A stretch of 64,000 nucleotides of DNA, taken from Dysgonomonadaceae bacterium PH5-43 (lineage in GTDB: Bacteria; Bacteroidota; Bacteroidia; Bacteroidales; Azobacteroidaceae). A model generated the notes under the pieces. That model did no database searches and was not told where the DNA came from. It saw nothing but the letters and a program-made list of their open reading frames with translations. A program made the translations under genes and the position numbers. Location: assembly GCA_029916745.1 (NCBI GenBank), contig JARXWK010000002.1, forward strand, positions 94,984-158,983, read 5' to 3'. This document shows positions 52,558 to 61,848 of this stretch, in pieces; within the stretch, counting starts at the first letter, position 1; every line of letters begins with the position of its first letter.

Positions 52558-54723
52558 ATGAACTCTAAAATTAATAACAAATCAATGGAAGAGGCTTACC
52601 AATCTTTGTCGAAGTATGCTATTAATCTTAACGAACGAGCAAGGCAAGGTAAGTTAGACCCAGTTATAGGTCGAGATGAAGAAATTCGACGTGTGTTGCA
52701 AATACTAAGTAGGCGAACAAAGAATAACCCAATATTAATAGGAGAGCCAGGTGTTGGTAAAACCGCTATTGCTGAAGGTTTGGCTCACCGTATAATACGA
52801 GGAGATATACCCGAAAATCTAAAGAGTAAACAAATTTATTCTTTAGATATGGGAGCTCTGATAGCAGGGGCTAAGTATAAGGGAGAGTTTGAAGAAAGAC
52901 TTAAATCTGTAGTGAATGAAGTTATCGGGTCTGATGGAGAGATTATTCTTTTTATCGACGAGATACATACTCTGGTTGGTGCTGGCGGTGGCGATGGAGC
53001 AATGGACGCAGCCAATATTCTAAAGCCTGCTTTGGCTCGAGGAGAGCTTAGGGCTATAGGAGCTACTACTCTTAATGAGTATCAAAAATATTTTGAGAAA
53101 GATAAGGCTCTTGAGCGTCGTTTTCAACAAGTGCTTATTGATGAACCTAACGAAATAGATGCCATATCTATACTGAGAGGTATTAAAGAAAAGTATGAAA
53201 ATCACCATAAAATACGTATCAAAGATGATGCTATTATAGCTTCTGTGCAGTTGTCGAGTAGGTATATTTCGGATAGATATTTGCCCGACAAGGCAATCGA
53301 CTTGATGGACGAGGCGGCAGCAAGGCTTCGTATGCAAGTAGACTCGGTTCCAGAGGTATTAGATGAGATTACTCGTAAAATTACACAGCTCGAAATTGAG
53401 CGTGAAGCTATTAAGAGAGAAAAAGACGGCAATAAATTAGAAACATTAAACAAGGAAATAGCCGATCTTAGAGATGAAGAATCTAAACTTAAAGTTAAGT
53501 GGGAGTCGGAAAGGAATATAATAAATAAGATTCAGCAAAATAAGATAGATATTGAAAATCTTAAATATCAGGCCGACAAAGCAGAACGAGAAGGCGATTA
53601 TGGAAAAGTAGCCGAAATACGTTATGGCTTGCTTAGAAAGAAAGAGGAAGAGATTGAAGCGTTTCAGCAAGAGCTTAATGGAATGCAGGGGCAAGATGCT
53701 ATGATCAAGGAAGAAGTAGATTCTGACGATATAGCAGAGGTTGTTTCTCGTTGGACGGGAATTCCTGTTGGTCGTATGTTGCAGAGCGAGTCTGATAAAC
53801 TTCTTCATTTGGAAGAAGAATTGCATAAACGAGTTGTTGGACAAAATGAAGCTATAGCGGCAGTGTCTGATGCAATACGTAGAAGTCGTGCTGGTTTACA
53901 AGACCCCAAGCGTCCTATTGGTTCTTTTATATTTTTAGGAACTACAGGGGTTGGAAAAACCGAGTTGGCAAAAGCTTTGGCTGAGTATCTGTTTAATGAT
54001 GAGAATATGATGACGCGTATTGATATGAGTGAGTATCAAGAAAAGTTTAGTGTTACTCGTCTTATAGGTTCTCCTCCAGGATATGTGGGGTATGACGAGG
54101 GTGGTCAGCTTACAGAGGCTGTGCGCCGTAAACCTTACTCGGTTGTTTTGTTTGATGAGATAGAAAAAGCTCACCCTGATGTATTTAATATATTACTTCA
54201 GGTGCTTGATGATGGACGATTAACAGATAATAAGGGTAGGGTAGTGAATTTCAAAAATACTATCATTATAATGACGTCTAATCTTGGTTCGGCTCTTATT
54301 CGAGAAAGCTTTGAGAAGATAAATAAGAATAATAAAGACGAAATAGTAGATCAAACAAAGCAAGATGTTTTAGAACTGCTTAGAAAAACTATTCGTCCAG
54401 AATTTCTCAATCGTATAGATGAAATAATAATGTTTACACCTTTAGATGAGGCAGAAATAAAGGAAATAGTATTCCTTCAGCTAAATGGAGTTAAAACCTT
54501 GTTAGCGTCTAACGGTATAGAACTTGAATTTACAGATGATGCTGTGTCTCTTATTGCAAAAGAAGGGTTCGACCCTCAATACGGAGCTCGCCCTGTAAAG
54601 AGAGTTATTCAAAGTCAGGTGCTTAATCCTCTATCTAAAGATATTATATCTAATAAAATACAGAGAGAAAAGAAGATTGTTATAGATGTTAAAGATGGAG
54701 AGTTAAGAGTTTTCAACTCTTAA
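52558..54723 (+). CDS. clpB: ClpB-type disaggregase without the N-terminal domain
   Basis: A 721-residue Hsp100. NBD1 (Walker [14 protein letters not shown] near 62), the ClpB-type coiled-coil middle domain (about 270-400), and NBD2 ([19 protein letters not shown] near 470) are complete. The protein starts in the linker that follows the N-domain in normal ClpB (about 860 residues), so about 145 residues are missing. No remains of the N-domain lie upstream, where the divergent galactosidase gene begins. It resembles the shorter ClpB isoform made by internal initiation in E. coli. No clear TAnnTTTG promoter is seen. Its 3' end overlaps the convergent epimerase gene by 21 bp. Confidence 0.85.
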   Translation: MNSKINNKSMEEAYQSLSKYAINLNERARQGKLDPVIGRDEEIRRVLQILSRRTKNNPILIGEPGVGKTAIAEGLAHRIIRGDIPENLKSKQIYSLDMGALIAGAKYKGEFEERLKSVVNEVIGSDGEIILFIDEIHTLVGAGGGDGAMDAANILKPALARGELRAIGATTLNEYQKYFEKDKALERRFQQVLIDEPNEIDAISILRGIKEKYENHHKIRIKDDAIIASVQLSSRYISDRYLPDKAIDLMDEAAARLRMQVDSVPEVLDEITRKITQLEIEREAIKREKDGNKLETLNKEIADLRDEESKLKVKWESERNIINKIQQNKIDIENLKYQADKAEREGDYGKVAEIRYGLLRKKEEEIEAFQQELNGMQGQDAMIKEEVDSDDIAEVVSRWTGIPVGRMLQSESDKLLHLEEELHKRVVGQNEAIAAVSDAIRRSRAGLQDPKRPIGSFIFLGTTGVGKTELAKALAEYLFNDENMMTRIDMSEYQEKFSVTRLIGSPPGYVGYDEGGQLTEAVRRKPYSVVLFDEIEKAHPDVFNILLQVLDDGRLTDNKGRVVNFKNTIIIMTSNLGSALIRESFEKINKNNKDEIVDQTKQDVLELLRKTIRPEFLNRIDEIIMFTPLDEAEIKEIVFLQLNGVKTLLASNGIELEFTDDAVSLIAKEGFDPQYGARPVKRVIQSQVLNPLSKDIISNKIQREKKIVIDVKDGELRVFNS

Positions 54724-55692
54724 CTCTTTGTAATACCACTCAATAGCTTCTTCAAGTCCTGCTTTTAGCGAGTATTGAGGATTATATCCAAGCAATGTTT
54801 TTGCTTTATCTATACAGGCAAGCGAATGAGGTATGTCGCCTAAACGATTAGGTCCGTAAAGAGTTTCTATATTGTTTATCTCAGTGTCGTATTTGCTGAG
54901 ATAAAGTTTTAAGTAGTTAATTAATTGATTAAGCGTAGTGCGTTCTCCGAATGCAGTATTGTATACAGTGTTTATAGCTTGGGGATTATTGGTTGATAGA
55001 GCTAACATATTCATCTGTATTACATTTTTTATGTAAGTGAAGTCACGCGAAAACTCACCATCACCATTAACAACAGGCGATTCGTGCATTATAAGTTTCT
55101 TGATAAACAGAGGAATTACAGCAGCATAAGCTCCGTTGGGGTCTTGTCGCTTCCCAAAAACATTGAAATATCTTAAGCCGATACACTCAATGTTGTATGT
55201 TTTGGAAAAAACATCAGCATATAATTCGTTAACATACTTAGTTATAGCGTAAGGAGAGAGAGGTTTGCCTATAACATCTTCTACTTTTGGTAGTGATTCC
55301 GAATCGCCATAAGTAGAAGAACTGGCAGCATACACAAAGCGTTTAACTTTAGCATCGCGAGCGGCAACCAACATATTAAGAAAACCCGATACATTCACCT
55401 CATTACTTGTTATCGGGTCTTTTATTGAACGAGGAACCGAGCCTAAGGCAGCTTCGTGAAGCACATAATCTACTCCCATACAGGCTTTATGGCAATCATC
55501 AATGTTACGAATATCGCCAATGATAAGTTTGAAATTAGGATTACCTAAGATAGTTGTTATGTTTTCGGATTTACCAGTAGAAAAGTTATCTAAGCAGACT
55601 ACTTTGTTGCCCGATTCTAATAAAAATTCGCAAAGGTTAGAGCCAATAAAACCAGCTCCTCCAGTTACTAATACAACTTTGTTCTTTATCAT
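54703..55692 (-). CDS. NAD-dependent nucleotide-sugar epimerase (GalE/WbpP type)
   Basis: A 329-residue short-chain dehydrogenase-like epimerase, likely acting on UDP-N-acetylhexosamines or UDP-hexoses for surface polysaccharide. It has the NAD motif GGAGFIGSN (11-19), Asp in CLDNFSTG, the catalytic Ser in [10 protein letters not shown] and Tyr-x3-Lys in [14 protein letters not shown], and [19 protein letters not shown]. The closest type I know is WbpP/TviC (UDP-GlcNAc C4-epimerase). A GTG at 55719 is in frame, but the -7 box (55719-55726) overlaps it, so ATG 55692 is the start. It overlaps the end of clpB. Confidence 0.85.
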   Translation of the reverse strand: MIKNKVVLVTGGAGFIGSNLCEFLLESGNKVVCLDNFSTGKSENITTILGNPNFKLIIGDIRNIDDCHKACMGVDYVLHEAALGSVPRSIKDPITSNEVNVSGFLNMLVAARDAKVKRFVYAASSSTYGDSESLPKVEDVIGKPLSPYAITKYVNELYADVFSKTYNIECIGLRYFNVFGKRQDPNGAYAAVIPLFIKKLIMHESPVVNGDGEFSRDFTYIKNVIQMNMLALSTNNPQAINTVYNTAFGERTTLNQLINYLKLYLSKYDTEINNIETLYGPNRLGDIPHSLACIDKAKTLLGYNPQYSLKAGLEEAIEWYYKELRVENS

Positions 55693-55718
55693 ACTGCTTG
55701 TGTTGTTAGGATAAAACA

Positions 55719-55726
55719 CAAAGATA
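55719..55726 (-). promoter_or_regulatory. -7 box of the epimerase gene
   Basis: Minus-strand TATCTTTG, complement of CAAAGATA. It overlaps the upstream GTG and thus decides the ATG start at 55692. Confidence 0.5.
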
Positions 55727-55767
55727 TAATAAAATAATAAACAGGTAGCTTATTTTATCTTTAGAAC

Positions 55768-55798
55768 TTGTAAAACCCGAATATTTCTTGTAAGTTTG
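55768..55798 (+). promoter_or_regulatory. dnaN promoter
   Basis: TTG (55768-55770), 20 bp, TAAGTTTG (55791-55798). The leader to the ATG at 55833 is about 28 nt. Confidence 0.65.
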
Positions 55799-55832
55799 TG
55801 AGTTGAAAATAATTAAACAAACAATATAACAA

Positions 55833-56957
55833 ATGAAATTCTTAGTATCGTCAAATTTATTATTAAACCATCTACAGACAGTAGGTAGAGTTATAGCTTC
55901 TAAAAATTCAGTGCCAATCTTAGATTGTTTTTTGTTTGAGTTGCAAGGTAATCAACTAAGCATAACTGCTGCCGATTCGGAAACTCGAATGACTACCTCT
56001 ATTGAAGTAAACGAAGCCGAAGGAACTGGAGTTCTTGCAATACAAGCAAAAAACTTATTAGATTCATTAAAAGAGCTTCCAGAACAACCTATCAGTTTTG
56101 AAGTTGGAGATGACAACTTAGAAGTTGTTATACATTACGAAAATGGTAAATATAACTTTGTAGCACAAGATGGAAGTGAATATCCTCAGGTTAAATCATT
56201 AGATGACAATGCTTCTAAATTAGTAATAGAGGCGCAAGATTTATTGTCGGGCATTACAAGAACTGTTTTTGCAAGTGGAGATGATGAGTTACGTCCTGTA
56301 ATGAACGGTGTTTACTTTGATATAAATCCAGATACTATAACCTTTGTAGCCTCAGACGGTCATAAATTAGTTCGTTTTACAAATAATAAAGTTAAAAGCG
56401 AAGAGAAATCTTCATTCATACTTCCTAAAAAACCAGTAAACCTATTAAAAACAGTTTTGCCAAAGGAGAACGGCGAAGTAACAATAGGCTTCGATGCTAA
56501 TAATGCCTATATAACAATGGAGCGTTTTGTAATTATTTGTCGACTTATAGAGGGTAGATACCCTAATTACAATAGTGTTATTCCTCAAGATAATCCTTAT
56601 AAAGTATTGATAGACAGAGTTAGTTTTCTTAATGCTCTTAAGCGTGTAAGTGTATTCTCTAATCAGGCAAGTAGTTTAATAAAATTAAATATATCGGAAA
56701 ATAGTGTGTTTATATCTGCTCAAGATATGCATTTTGCAACATCGGCAGAAGAAACAGTTGCCTGTATCTATGATGGAGCAGCAATGAGCATAGGTTTCAA
56801 AGGTACTTACTTGATAGAGATATTAGGTAATATATCCTCGCCGGAGGTTTATTTAGAGTTGGCAGACCCATCTCGTGCTGGTCTTATCCTTCCATCAGAG
56901 AACGAAGAAAATGAAGATCTTCTTATGTTGTTGATGCCTATAATGCTTAACGATTAA
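55833..56957 (+). CDS. dnaN: DNA polymerase III beta subunit (sliding clamp)
   Basis: A 374-residue clamp that holds the polymerase on DNA, with three similar domains of about 120 residues. Typical parts are KNSVPILDCFLFEL (about 24-37), DDELRPVMNGVYFDI and EGRYPNYNSVIPQ. The last residues (LLMLLMPIMLND) fit the usual LPMR-like end, with a short tail. It is not next to dnaA or recF, common in Bacteroidota. The exonuclease gene starts 2 bp after its stop. Confidence 0.95.
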   Translation: MKFLVSSNLLLNHLQTVGRVIASKNSVPILDCFLFELQGNQLSITAADSETRMTTSIEVNEAEGTGVLAIQAKNLLDSLKELPEQPISFEVGDDNLEVVIHYENGKYNFVAQDGSEYPQVKSLDDNASKLVIEAQDLLSGITRTVFASGDDELRPVMNGVYFDINPDTITFVASDGHKLVRFTNNKVKSEEKSSFILPKKPVNLLKTVLPKENGEVTIGFDANNAYITMERFVIICRLIEGRYPNYNSVIPQDNPYKVLIDRVSFLNALKRVSVFSNQASSLIKLNISENSVFISAQDMHFATSAEETVACIYDGAAMSIGFKGTYLIEILGNISSPEVYLELADPSRAGLILPSENEENEDLLMLLMPIMLND

Positions 56958-56959
56958 TT

Positions 56960-57733
56960 ATGAAACTTAATCTAAAGAATCCGATTGTTTTCTTTGATCT
57001 TGAAACAACTGGTATAAATATCGTTACAGATAGAATAGTAGAAATATCTTACCTTAAGGTTTATCCTAACGGAGAAGAAGAGTCGAGAACTCGTTTGATT
57101 AATCCAGAAATGCCTATACCTGCACAGTCTACTGCTGTGCACGGTATTACAGATGAAGATGTAAAAGATGCGCCAACATTTAAGTCGATAGCAAAATCGT
57201 TGGCGGCAAATATTGAAGGTTGTGATTTGGCAGGCTATAACTCTAATAGATTTGATATCCCATTATTAGCCGAAGAGTTTTTAAGAGCCGACGTTGATAT
57301 AGATTTGATGAAGCGTAAATTTGTTGATGTTCAGACTATATTTCACAAGAAAGAACAACGAACTCTATCAGCTGCTTATAAATTCTATTGTGATAAAGAT
57401 TTGGAAAATGCTCATAGCGCAGAAGCCGATACTAAGGCTACTTATGAGATCTTAAAATCGCAGTTGGATATGTATTCTGATTTAGAAAATGATATTGCTT
57501 TCCTTGCTGAGTTTTCGGCTTTTGGTAATAACGTAGATTTTGCAGGACGCATTGTTTATAACGACAAAAAACAAGAGTGTATCAATTTTGGCAAATACAA
57601 AGGGCGTTTAGTAGAAGAAATTCTTAGAGAAGACCCTGGTTACTATGGCTGGATTATGGGAGGAGACTTCCCCTTGCATACTAAAAAAGTATTGACGAAT
57701 ATCAAACTTAGAGCAGCATTCAATAATAAATAG
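56960..57733 (+). CDS. DnaQ-like 3'-5' exonuclease (proofreading type)
   Basis: A 257-residue DEDDh exonuclease. Exo I is VFFDLETTG (about 10-18), Exo II GYNSNRFDIPLLAEEF and Exo III HSAEADTKATYE, with the metal-binding Asp/Glu and His. It starts 2 bp after dnaN, so it may be the epsilon-like proofreading subunit, but other DnaQ-type nucleases look alike. The last 60 residues (INFGKYKGRLVEEI, GGDFPLHTK) form a small extra module often found in Bacteroidota versions. Confidence 0.9.
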   Translation: MKLNLKNPIVFFDLETTGINIVTDRIVEISYLKVYPNGEEESRTRLINPEMPIPAQSTAVHGITDEDVKDAPTFKSIAKSLAANIEGCDLAGYNSNRFDIPLLAEEFLRADVDIDLMKRKFVDVQTIFHKKEQRTLSAAYKFYCDKDLENAHSAEADTKATYEILKSQLDMYSDLENDIAFLAEFSAFGNNVDFAGRIVYNDKKQECINFGKYKGRLVEEILREDPGYYGWIMGGDFPLHTKKVLTNIKLRAAFNNK

Positions 57734-57787
57734 GGGTATACTTTGTATTGTAGCCAATTATAGAGTATAGGTTTTGTTAGATATATT

Positions 57788-58426
57788 ATGAAAAAGAGAT
57801 TGGTATTTGTATTTTTATTATTAGTGCCAGTAGTTGGTGCTCTATTTCACACTTGTTGTCCTTGTGACAAAGAGACGCAACACGAATATTATTCGCATAA
57901 AACAATGTTTCTCAAAAATCTGGATAATAGTGGTGAGTATGTGATAGAATCGGAATCGTCTCAACTAAATAAAAATGCTTATGGAATCCGTCTTTGTCTG
58001 GAGAGAGAGGTAATTGTTGCAACTTATTCAAAAAGACAATTCAACTCTATGTTTATTCAATCGGCTTACGCAACGAGTTGTGTCTGCCCGCCAGAATTTA
58101 TTAATCACCCAATAGATAGTATTGTGTCTATAAAGATAATCACAGTCAACGACTTTGATAATCAATATTTAGAAAATTCAGATGTTACTGATTGCTTTAG
58201 GATTGCAGGGTCATTTTCGGAAGTAGACGATTATGTAGCGGGTATGCAGTATGATTATACTTATGATTATGCTGATAATTTTGAGTATTATGGTAGGAAC
58301 ATAGAATTAGACTTCTTGCTTATGATTCCACCCAAAGCAAATAACAAACAACAATTTGAGGTGCAACTTATCTTATCTGATGGGCGTATCTTAAAACAAC
58401 AAACCCTTGAAATAGAATTATTGTGA
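57788..58426 (+). CDS. Putative lipoprotein, DUF5034-like (212 aa)
   Basis: A 212-residue exported protein. The signal (MKKRLVFVFLLLVPVVGALF) runs into HTCCPCDKE, a possible lipobox cysteine cluster. The mature part is beta-rich and has LDFLLMIPPKANNKQQF near the end. I associate it with DUF5034-type proteins of Bacteroidales, function unknown. It is coupled to the following outer-membrane gene by a 4-bp overlap. Confidence 0.6.
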   Translation: MKKRLVFVFLLLVPVVGALFHTCCPCDKETQHEYYSHKTMFLKNLDNSGEYVIESESSQLNKNAYGIRLCLEREVIVATYSKRQFNSMFIQSAYATSCVCPPEFINHPIDSIVSIKIITVNDFDNQYLENSDVTDCFRIAGSFSEVDDYVAGMQYDYTYDYADNFEYYGRNIELDFLLMIPPKANNKQQFEVQLILSDGRILKQQTLEIELL

Positions 58427-59217
58427 AAATTAAACTACTTCTTGTGTTTTCCTTGTTTGGGGTGTTTGTAACCAATATTTACGGACAAGATTCTCTTGCC
58501 TATAAATCAAAATGGCAAATTAGAGTCCTTGCTGGTGTTAACCTTCCTATAACTAAAATATCACAAGGTGCTGAAACTGATAATTTGATACAGTTTGATA
58601 ATTCTTCATTCTATCTACAACCTGTAAGTATTTCTTATTTTTTCAGTAAACATTGGGGCGCGGAATTTAGTGCGCAAGGAAGTATTTCTCGTAAATCAAG
58701 AAATAGAAGTGATAGATTTACAAACGATATGCAAACGCAATATGGTGAGATGTTTTATGTAAGAGCAAACTCAACTGGTAGCCCTGATTCTGACTTGTTT
58801 TTGTCAGATATTTTTTCGGAAATGTGTCTTTTGGGTGTAATCTACCGACTTGAAACCGACAAGTATTATGTGTATCCGAAATTTTCAATGGGTTTGACTT
58901 CTTTTGCAATAGATAGTGGTGATGTGAATTTGAAAGAGAAGAACTCTAATAATGAATTTAGGGTTTGTTATTCCGGTGAGGGTAAACTTTTAAAAGAATA
59001 TTTCACACTTGCTCCTTCGGTTTCCTTTGGTTATAAGATTTCAAACCGATTTTTCCTCAATGCAGATATAATGTTCTCATACTACCACTCGAACTTTGTG
59101 TATAATAAGGAAACCAAAAATTTATTCACGAATGAAAAAACAGTTGAGACTTTTGGCTATAAAAAAGGTATCTCAACTTTGAGTTTAGGTTTGGGTTTTA
59201 TATTTGTACTGAAATAA
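58423..59217 (+). CDS. Putative outer-membrane beta-barrel protein (264 aa)
   Basis: A 264-residue protein with signal peptide (cut after NIYGQ near 21) and alternating beta strands with aromatic girdles (FFSKHWGAEFSAQGSI, SVSFGYKISNRFFLN), ending GLGFIFVLK. It fits an 8-10 stranded outer-membrane barrel of the Bacteroidota type. It starts with GTG inside the stop region of the lipoprotein gene (GTGA), so both proteins come from one message and may work together at the surface. Substrate unknown. Confidence 0.65.
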   Translation: MKIKLLLVFSLFGVFVTNIYGQDSLAYKSKWQIRVLAGVNLPITKISQGAETDNLIQFDNSSFYLQPVSISYFFSKHWGAEFSAQGSISRKSRNRSDRFTNDMQTQYGEMFYVRANSTGSPDSDLFLSDIFSEMCLLGVIYRLETDKYYVYPKFSMGLTSFAIDSGDVNLKEKNSNNEFRVCYSGEGKLLKEYFTLAPSVSFGYKISNRFFLNADIMFSYYHSNFVYNKETKNLFTNEKTVETFGYKKGISTLSLGLGFIFVLK

Positions 59218-59305
59218 ATAAGAAAAGTATTTCTGTGTGTTATTGATTTATATAGTTGTGTAGCAATAATATTGATTTTTTGTCGAATAAGTAGTAAAAA
59301 AATAA

Positions 59306-59313
59306 TATCTTTG
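59306..59313 (+). promoter_or_regulatory. -7 box of the tryptophanase-family gene
   Basis: TATCTTTG, 38 bp before the ATG. A TTTTTTG upstream at 59277-59282 is 23 bp away, slightly far for a -33 element. Confidence 0.45.
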
Positions 59314-59351
59314 CACCAAAACTTAATAAATAACATAAAATTCTTATAATT

Positions 59352-60815
59352 ATGAGCAAGAGCAATTCCGCAAACATAAAATTTTATAGCGGAGAAGATA
59401 TTCCTTTGGAATTACATAAAACCCGTGTAGTGCAGAAATTACACTTAGTTCCTATCGAACGTCGTTTAGAGGCTTTACACGAAGGAGGCTTCAATACGTT
59501 CCGTTTAACAACGAAAGACGTATTTCTTGATATGCTTACCGATAGTGGAACTAATGCAATGAGCGATATGCAGCTTTCAGCAATGATGCACGCTGATGAT
59601 GCTTATGCAGGTTCTCAAAGTTTTGAACGTTTACAAAAAGCTGTGGAAGATGTATTAAGAAAAAAATATCTTCTTCCTGTACACCAAGGACGTGCAGCTG
59701 AAAATATTCTTAACTGTGCTTATGTTCGCAAAGGTTCTTTAATTATAACTAATTACCACTTTACAACATTCCTTGCTCACGTTACTCAATATGGAGGAAG
59801 AATTGAAGAATTGTTATATCCAGAGGCATATAATATTCAATCAACTCACCCATTTAAGGGTAATATGAATATAGAGAAATTAGTTGAAGTGATAGAGAAA
59901 TTCACCCCAAAGAATATTCCTTTTATCAGAATGGAGGCTTCAACTAACCTTATTGGAGGTCAACCTTTCTCTGTTCAGAACTTGCGAGATGTAAGAGCAG
60001 TAGCAGATAAATATGGTATCAGATTAGTTTTAGATGCAAGTTTATTAGGCGAAAATGCATATCTTGTTCTTCAAAGAGAAGAAGAGTTTGCAAATTCTAC
60101 AATGGAAGAAGTTATCTCTACGATGACTGGTTTGGCTGACATAGTGTATTTCTCAGCTCGTAAATTAAGTTCTTCTCGTGGTGGTGGTATTTGTACTAAT
60201 GATTTAAGTATATATAGAGAATTAGAAGCTTTGATTCCTCTATTCGAAGGATTCCTTACTTATGGAGGTATATCTGTTCGTGAAATAGAATCGATGGCTG
60301 TTGGTTTGTATGAAACTTTAGATGAAACAATGATTTGTCAGAGTCCTAAGTTTATAGAGTATTTGGTAAATACACTAACAGCTAATGGTGTGCCTATGGT
60401 AACACCTCCAGGAGTATTAGGAGCTCACGTAGATGCAATGCAAGTATGTTCGCATATACCTCAAAACGAATATCCAGCAGGAGCTTTAGCTGCAGCGTTC
60501 TACCTAATATCAGGTGTTAGAGGTATGGAGCGTGGTACAGTTTCTAATCAGAGAGATGAATACGGTAATGAAACTTTAGCTGATATGGAATTGTTGCGTT
60601 TGGCTGTTCCAAGACGTGTATTTACTCTGTCTCAGATTAAATATGTAGCAGACCGTATGACTTGGCTTTATGAAAATCGTAATTTAATTGGTGGACTTAA
60701 GTTTGTTTACGAACCACCTGTGTTGCGTTTCTTTATGGGAGGCTTAGCTCCGATAGGTGATTGGCCAGAAAAACTAATAGCTAAATTTAGAGAAGATTTT
60801 GGCGATTCACTATAA
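59352..60815 (+). CDS. Tryptophanase / tyrosine phenol-lyase family PLP enzyme
   Basis: A 487-residue beta-eliminating lyase: such enzymes split tryptophan to indole, or tyrosine to phenol, with pyruvate and ammonia. Family signs are FLDMLTDSGTNAMSDMQLSA, DDAYAGSQSFERLQ, VHQGRAAENIL (phosphate and PLP contacts) and the PLP lysine in YFSARKLSSSRGGG. The protein differs from standard TnaA along its length, and the residues that separate tryptophan from tyrosine activity cannot be judged safely, so no symbol is given. It is a single gene with no amino-acid permease beside it, ending in a long hairpin repeat. Confidence 0.85.
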   Translation: MSKSNSANIKFYSGEDIPLELHKTRVVQKLHLVPIERRLEALHEGGFNTFRLTTKDVFLDMLTDSGTNAMSDMQLSAMMHADDAYAGSQSFERLQKAVEDVLRKKYLLPVHQGRAAENILNCAYVRKGSLIITNYHFTTFLAHVTQYGGRIEELLYPEAYNIQSTHPFKGNMNIEKLVEVIEKFTPKNIPFIRMEASTNLIGGQPFSVQNLRDVRAVADKYGIRLVLDASLLGENAYLVLQREEEFANSTMEEVISTMTGLADIVYFSARKLSSSRGGGICTNDLSIYRELEALIPLFEGFLTYGGISVREIESMAVGLYETLDETMICQSPKFIEYLVNTLTANGVPMVTPPGVLGAHVDAMQVCSHIPQNEYPAGALAAAFYLISGVRGMERGTVSNQRDEYGNETLADMELLRLAVPRRVFTLSQIKYVADRMTWLYENRNLIGGLKFVYEPPVLRFFMGGLAPIGDWPEKLIAKFREDFGDSL

Positions 60816-60818
60816 TAC

Positions 60819-60909
60819 AACTAAGAACTAAGAGTGAAGAACTAAGAGTTGGCGCAAAGCGACCCTAATACGCTTCGCGTAAACTCTTAGTTCTTCACTC
60901 TTAGTTCTT
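60819..60909. repeat. Long hairpin repeat, copy 2, overlapping a stop codon
   Basis: Left arm 60819-60850 starts AACTAAGAACTAAGAGTGAA and is matched by 60882-60909 as a perfect 28-bp stem; the loop includes TTGGCGCAAAGCGAC, as in copy 1 (35901-36011) in inverse orientation. It lies between convergent genes as a bidirectional terminator would, and its right arm encodes the last codons and stop of the cyclo-ligase gene. Confidence 0.85.
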
Positions 60910-61441
60910 CACTCTCTTCAGAGATAACCTCGTTCATCAATACATCGTGTTCTTCTCTTGGAACTTTGTCGAGTATTTGAAAATCGAAACATATTCCTAT
61001 TTTGTAGGTGTTTGCATCAGACAATAGTTTGTCATAAAAACCTTTACCTCTTCCTAATCTGCCGCCTTCTTTGTCGAAGGCTACTCCCGGAACTACCACA
61101 ACATCAATGTTGGAAATAGATTCTTCTTCTGAATTACAGTCGGGTTCGAGGATAGAGTATTTACAGTCGGCTTTCAGTTGTTCTATTCCTGTAAATTTGC
61201 GAATTAATAAAGTGTCGTTATTAATTACAGGTAAGAATATATTCTTGCTTTTTGATAATTCTATAATGAAGTCGTGAGTGTAGACTTCATCACTCATAGA
61301 CCAATAACAAAGAATATTATTAGCTTTGTTTATTCTTGAATTGCTTTTTAATATATCTATAATTCTATGAGATTTACTGATTAGTTGGTCGTTAAACTCT
61401 TTTTTCTTATTAGATATATATTTTCTTATCTCGCGTTTCAA
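60887..61441 (-). CDS. 5-formyltetrahydrofolate cyclo-ligase
   Basis: ATP-dependent conversion of 5-formyl-THF to 5,10-methenyl-THF. The 184-residue protein has the N-terminal basic helix KREIRKYISNKKKEF, NILCYWSMSDEVYTH, and the C-terminal motif VVVPGVAFDKEGGRLGRGKGFYDKLL for ATP and metal binding. The start is a TTG at 61441 (no ATG before residue 49). The last residues (ESEELRVKN) are encoded by the AGTGAAGAACTAAG hairpin repeat, so the natural C-terminus has been altered by the repeat. Confidence 0.88.
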   Translation of the reverse strand: MKREIRKYISNKKKEFNDQLISKSHRIIDILKSNSRINKANNILCYWSMSDEVYTHDFIIELSKSKNIFLPVINNDTLLIRKFTGIEQLKADCKYSILEPDCNSEEESISNIDVVVVPGVAFDKEGGRLGRGKGFYDKLLSDANTYKIGICFDFQILDKVPREEHDVLMNEVISEESEELRVKN

Positions 61442-61453
61442 GATGAAATTACA

Positions 61454-61795
61454 TTAAATTGTTTTAAGAAAATCTTCGCGACAAGGCGAGAATATGTCTA
61501 TAAGCGTTCCTTCTTCAATACAAGTTACGCCGTGTGGGATATTAGGTTCAGCATAAAAACCATCACCTTCTTTTAAGGTTTCTTTTTCTCCATTAATTTC
61601 TACTTCAAAAATTCCTTTAGCTACATAGCAGCCCTGAGTATGAGGGTGGGTGTGTATTGCCCCTATGGCTCCTGTTTCGAACATTACTTTTACAACAGTG
61701 ATGTCATTGTCGTAAGCTACAAATTGACGAGTCGCACCTTCGCCTGCTGGATATGTTTTTTCTTCTTTAGCTATGAAAAACTTTTTACTTTGCAT
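61454..61795 (-). CDS. Small cupin-domain protein
   Basis: A 113-residue single cupin barrel. Motif 1 is AIHTHPHTQGCYVAKG (three His and the later Glu bind a metal) and motif 2 EPNIPHGVTCIEEG. Such proteins bind small ligands, often sugars or organic acids, and may be enzymes or sensors. It ends 12 bp before the cyclo-ligase start and follows the FadR-type regulator gene after 53 bp. The regulator-cupin pairing resembles sugar-acid or pectin-breakdown neighbourhoods (KdgF-like), but no other such genes are here. Confidence 0.85.
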   Translation of the reverse strand: MQSKKFFIAKEEKTYPAGEGATRQFVAYDNDITVVKVMFETGAIGAIHTHPHTQGCYVAKGIFEVEINGEKETLKEGDGFYAEPNIPHGVTCIEEGTLIDIFSPCREDFLKTI

Positions 61796-61848
61796 ACTTT
61801 ATTTCTTTGATTAAATAGATATTGTAAAACGCATTGCCCCTTTGGGGA

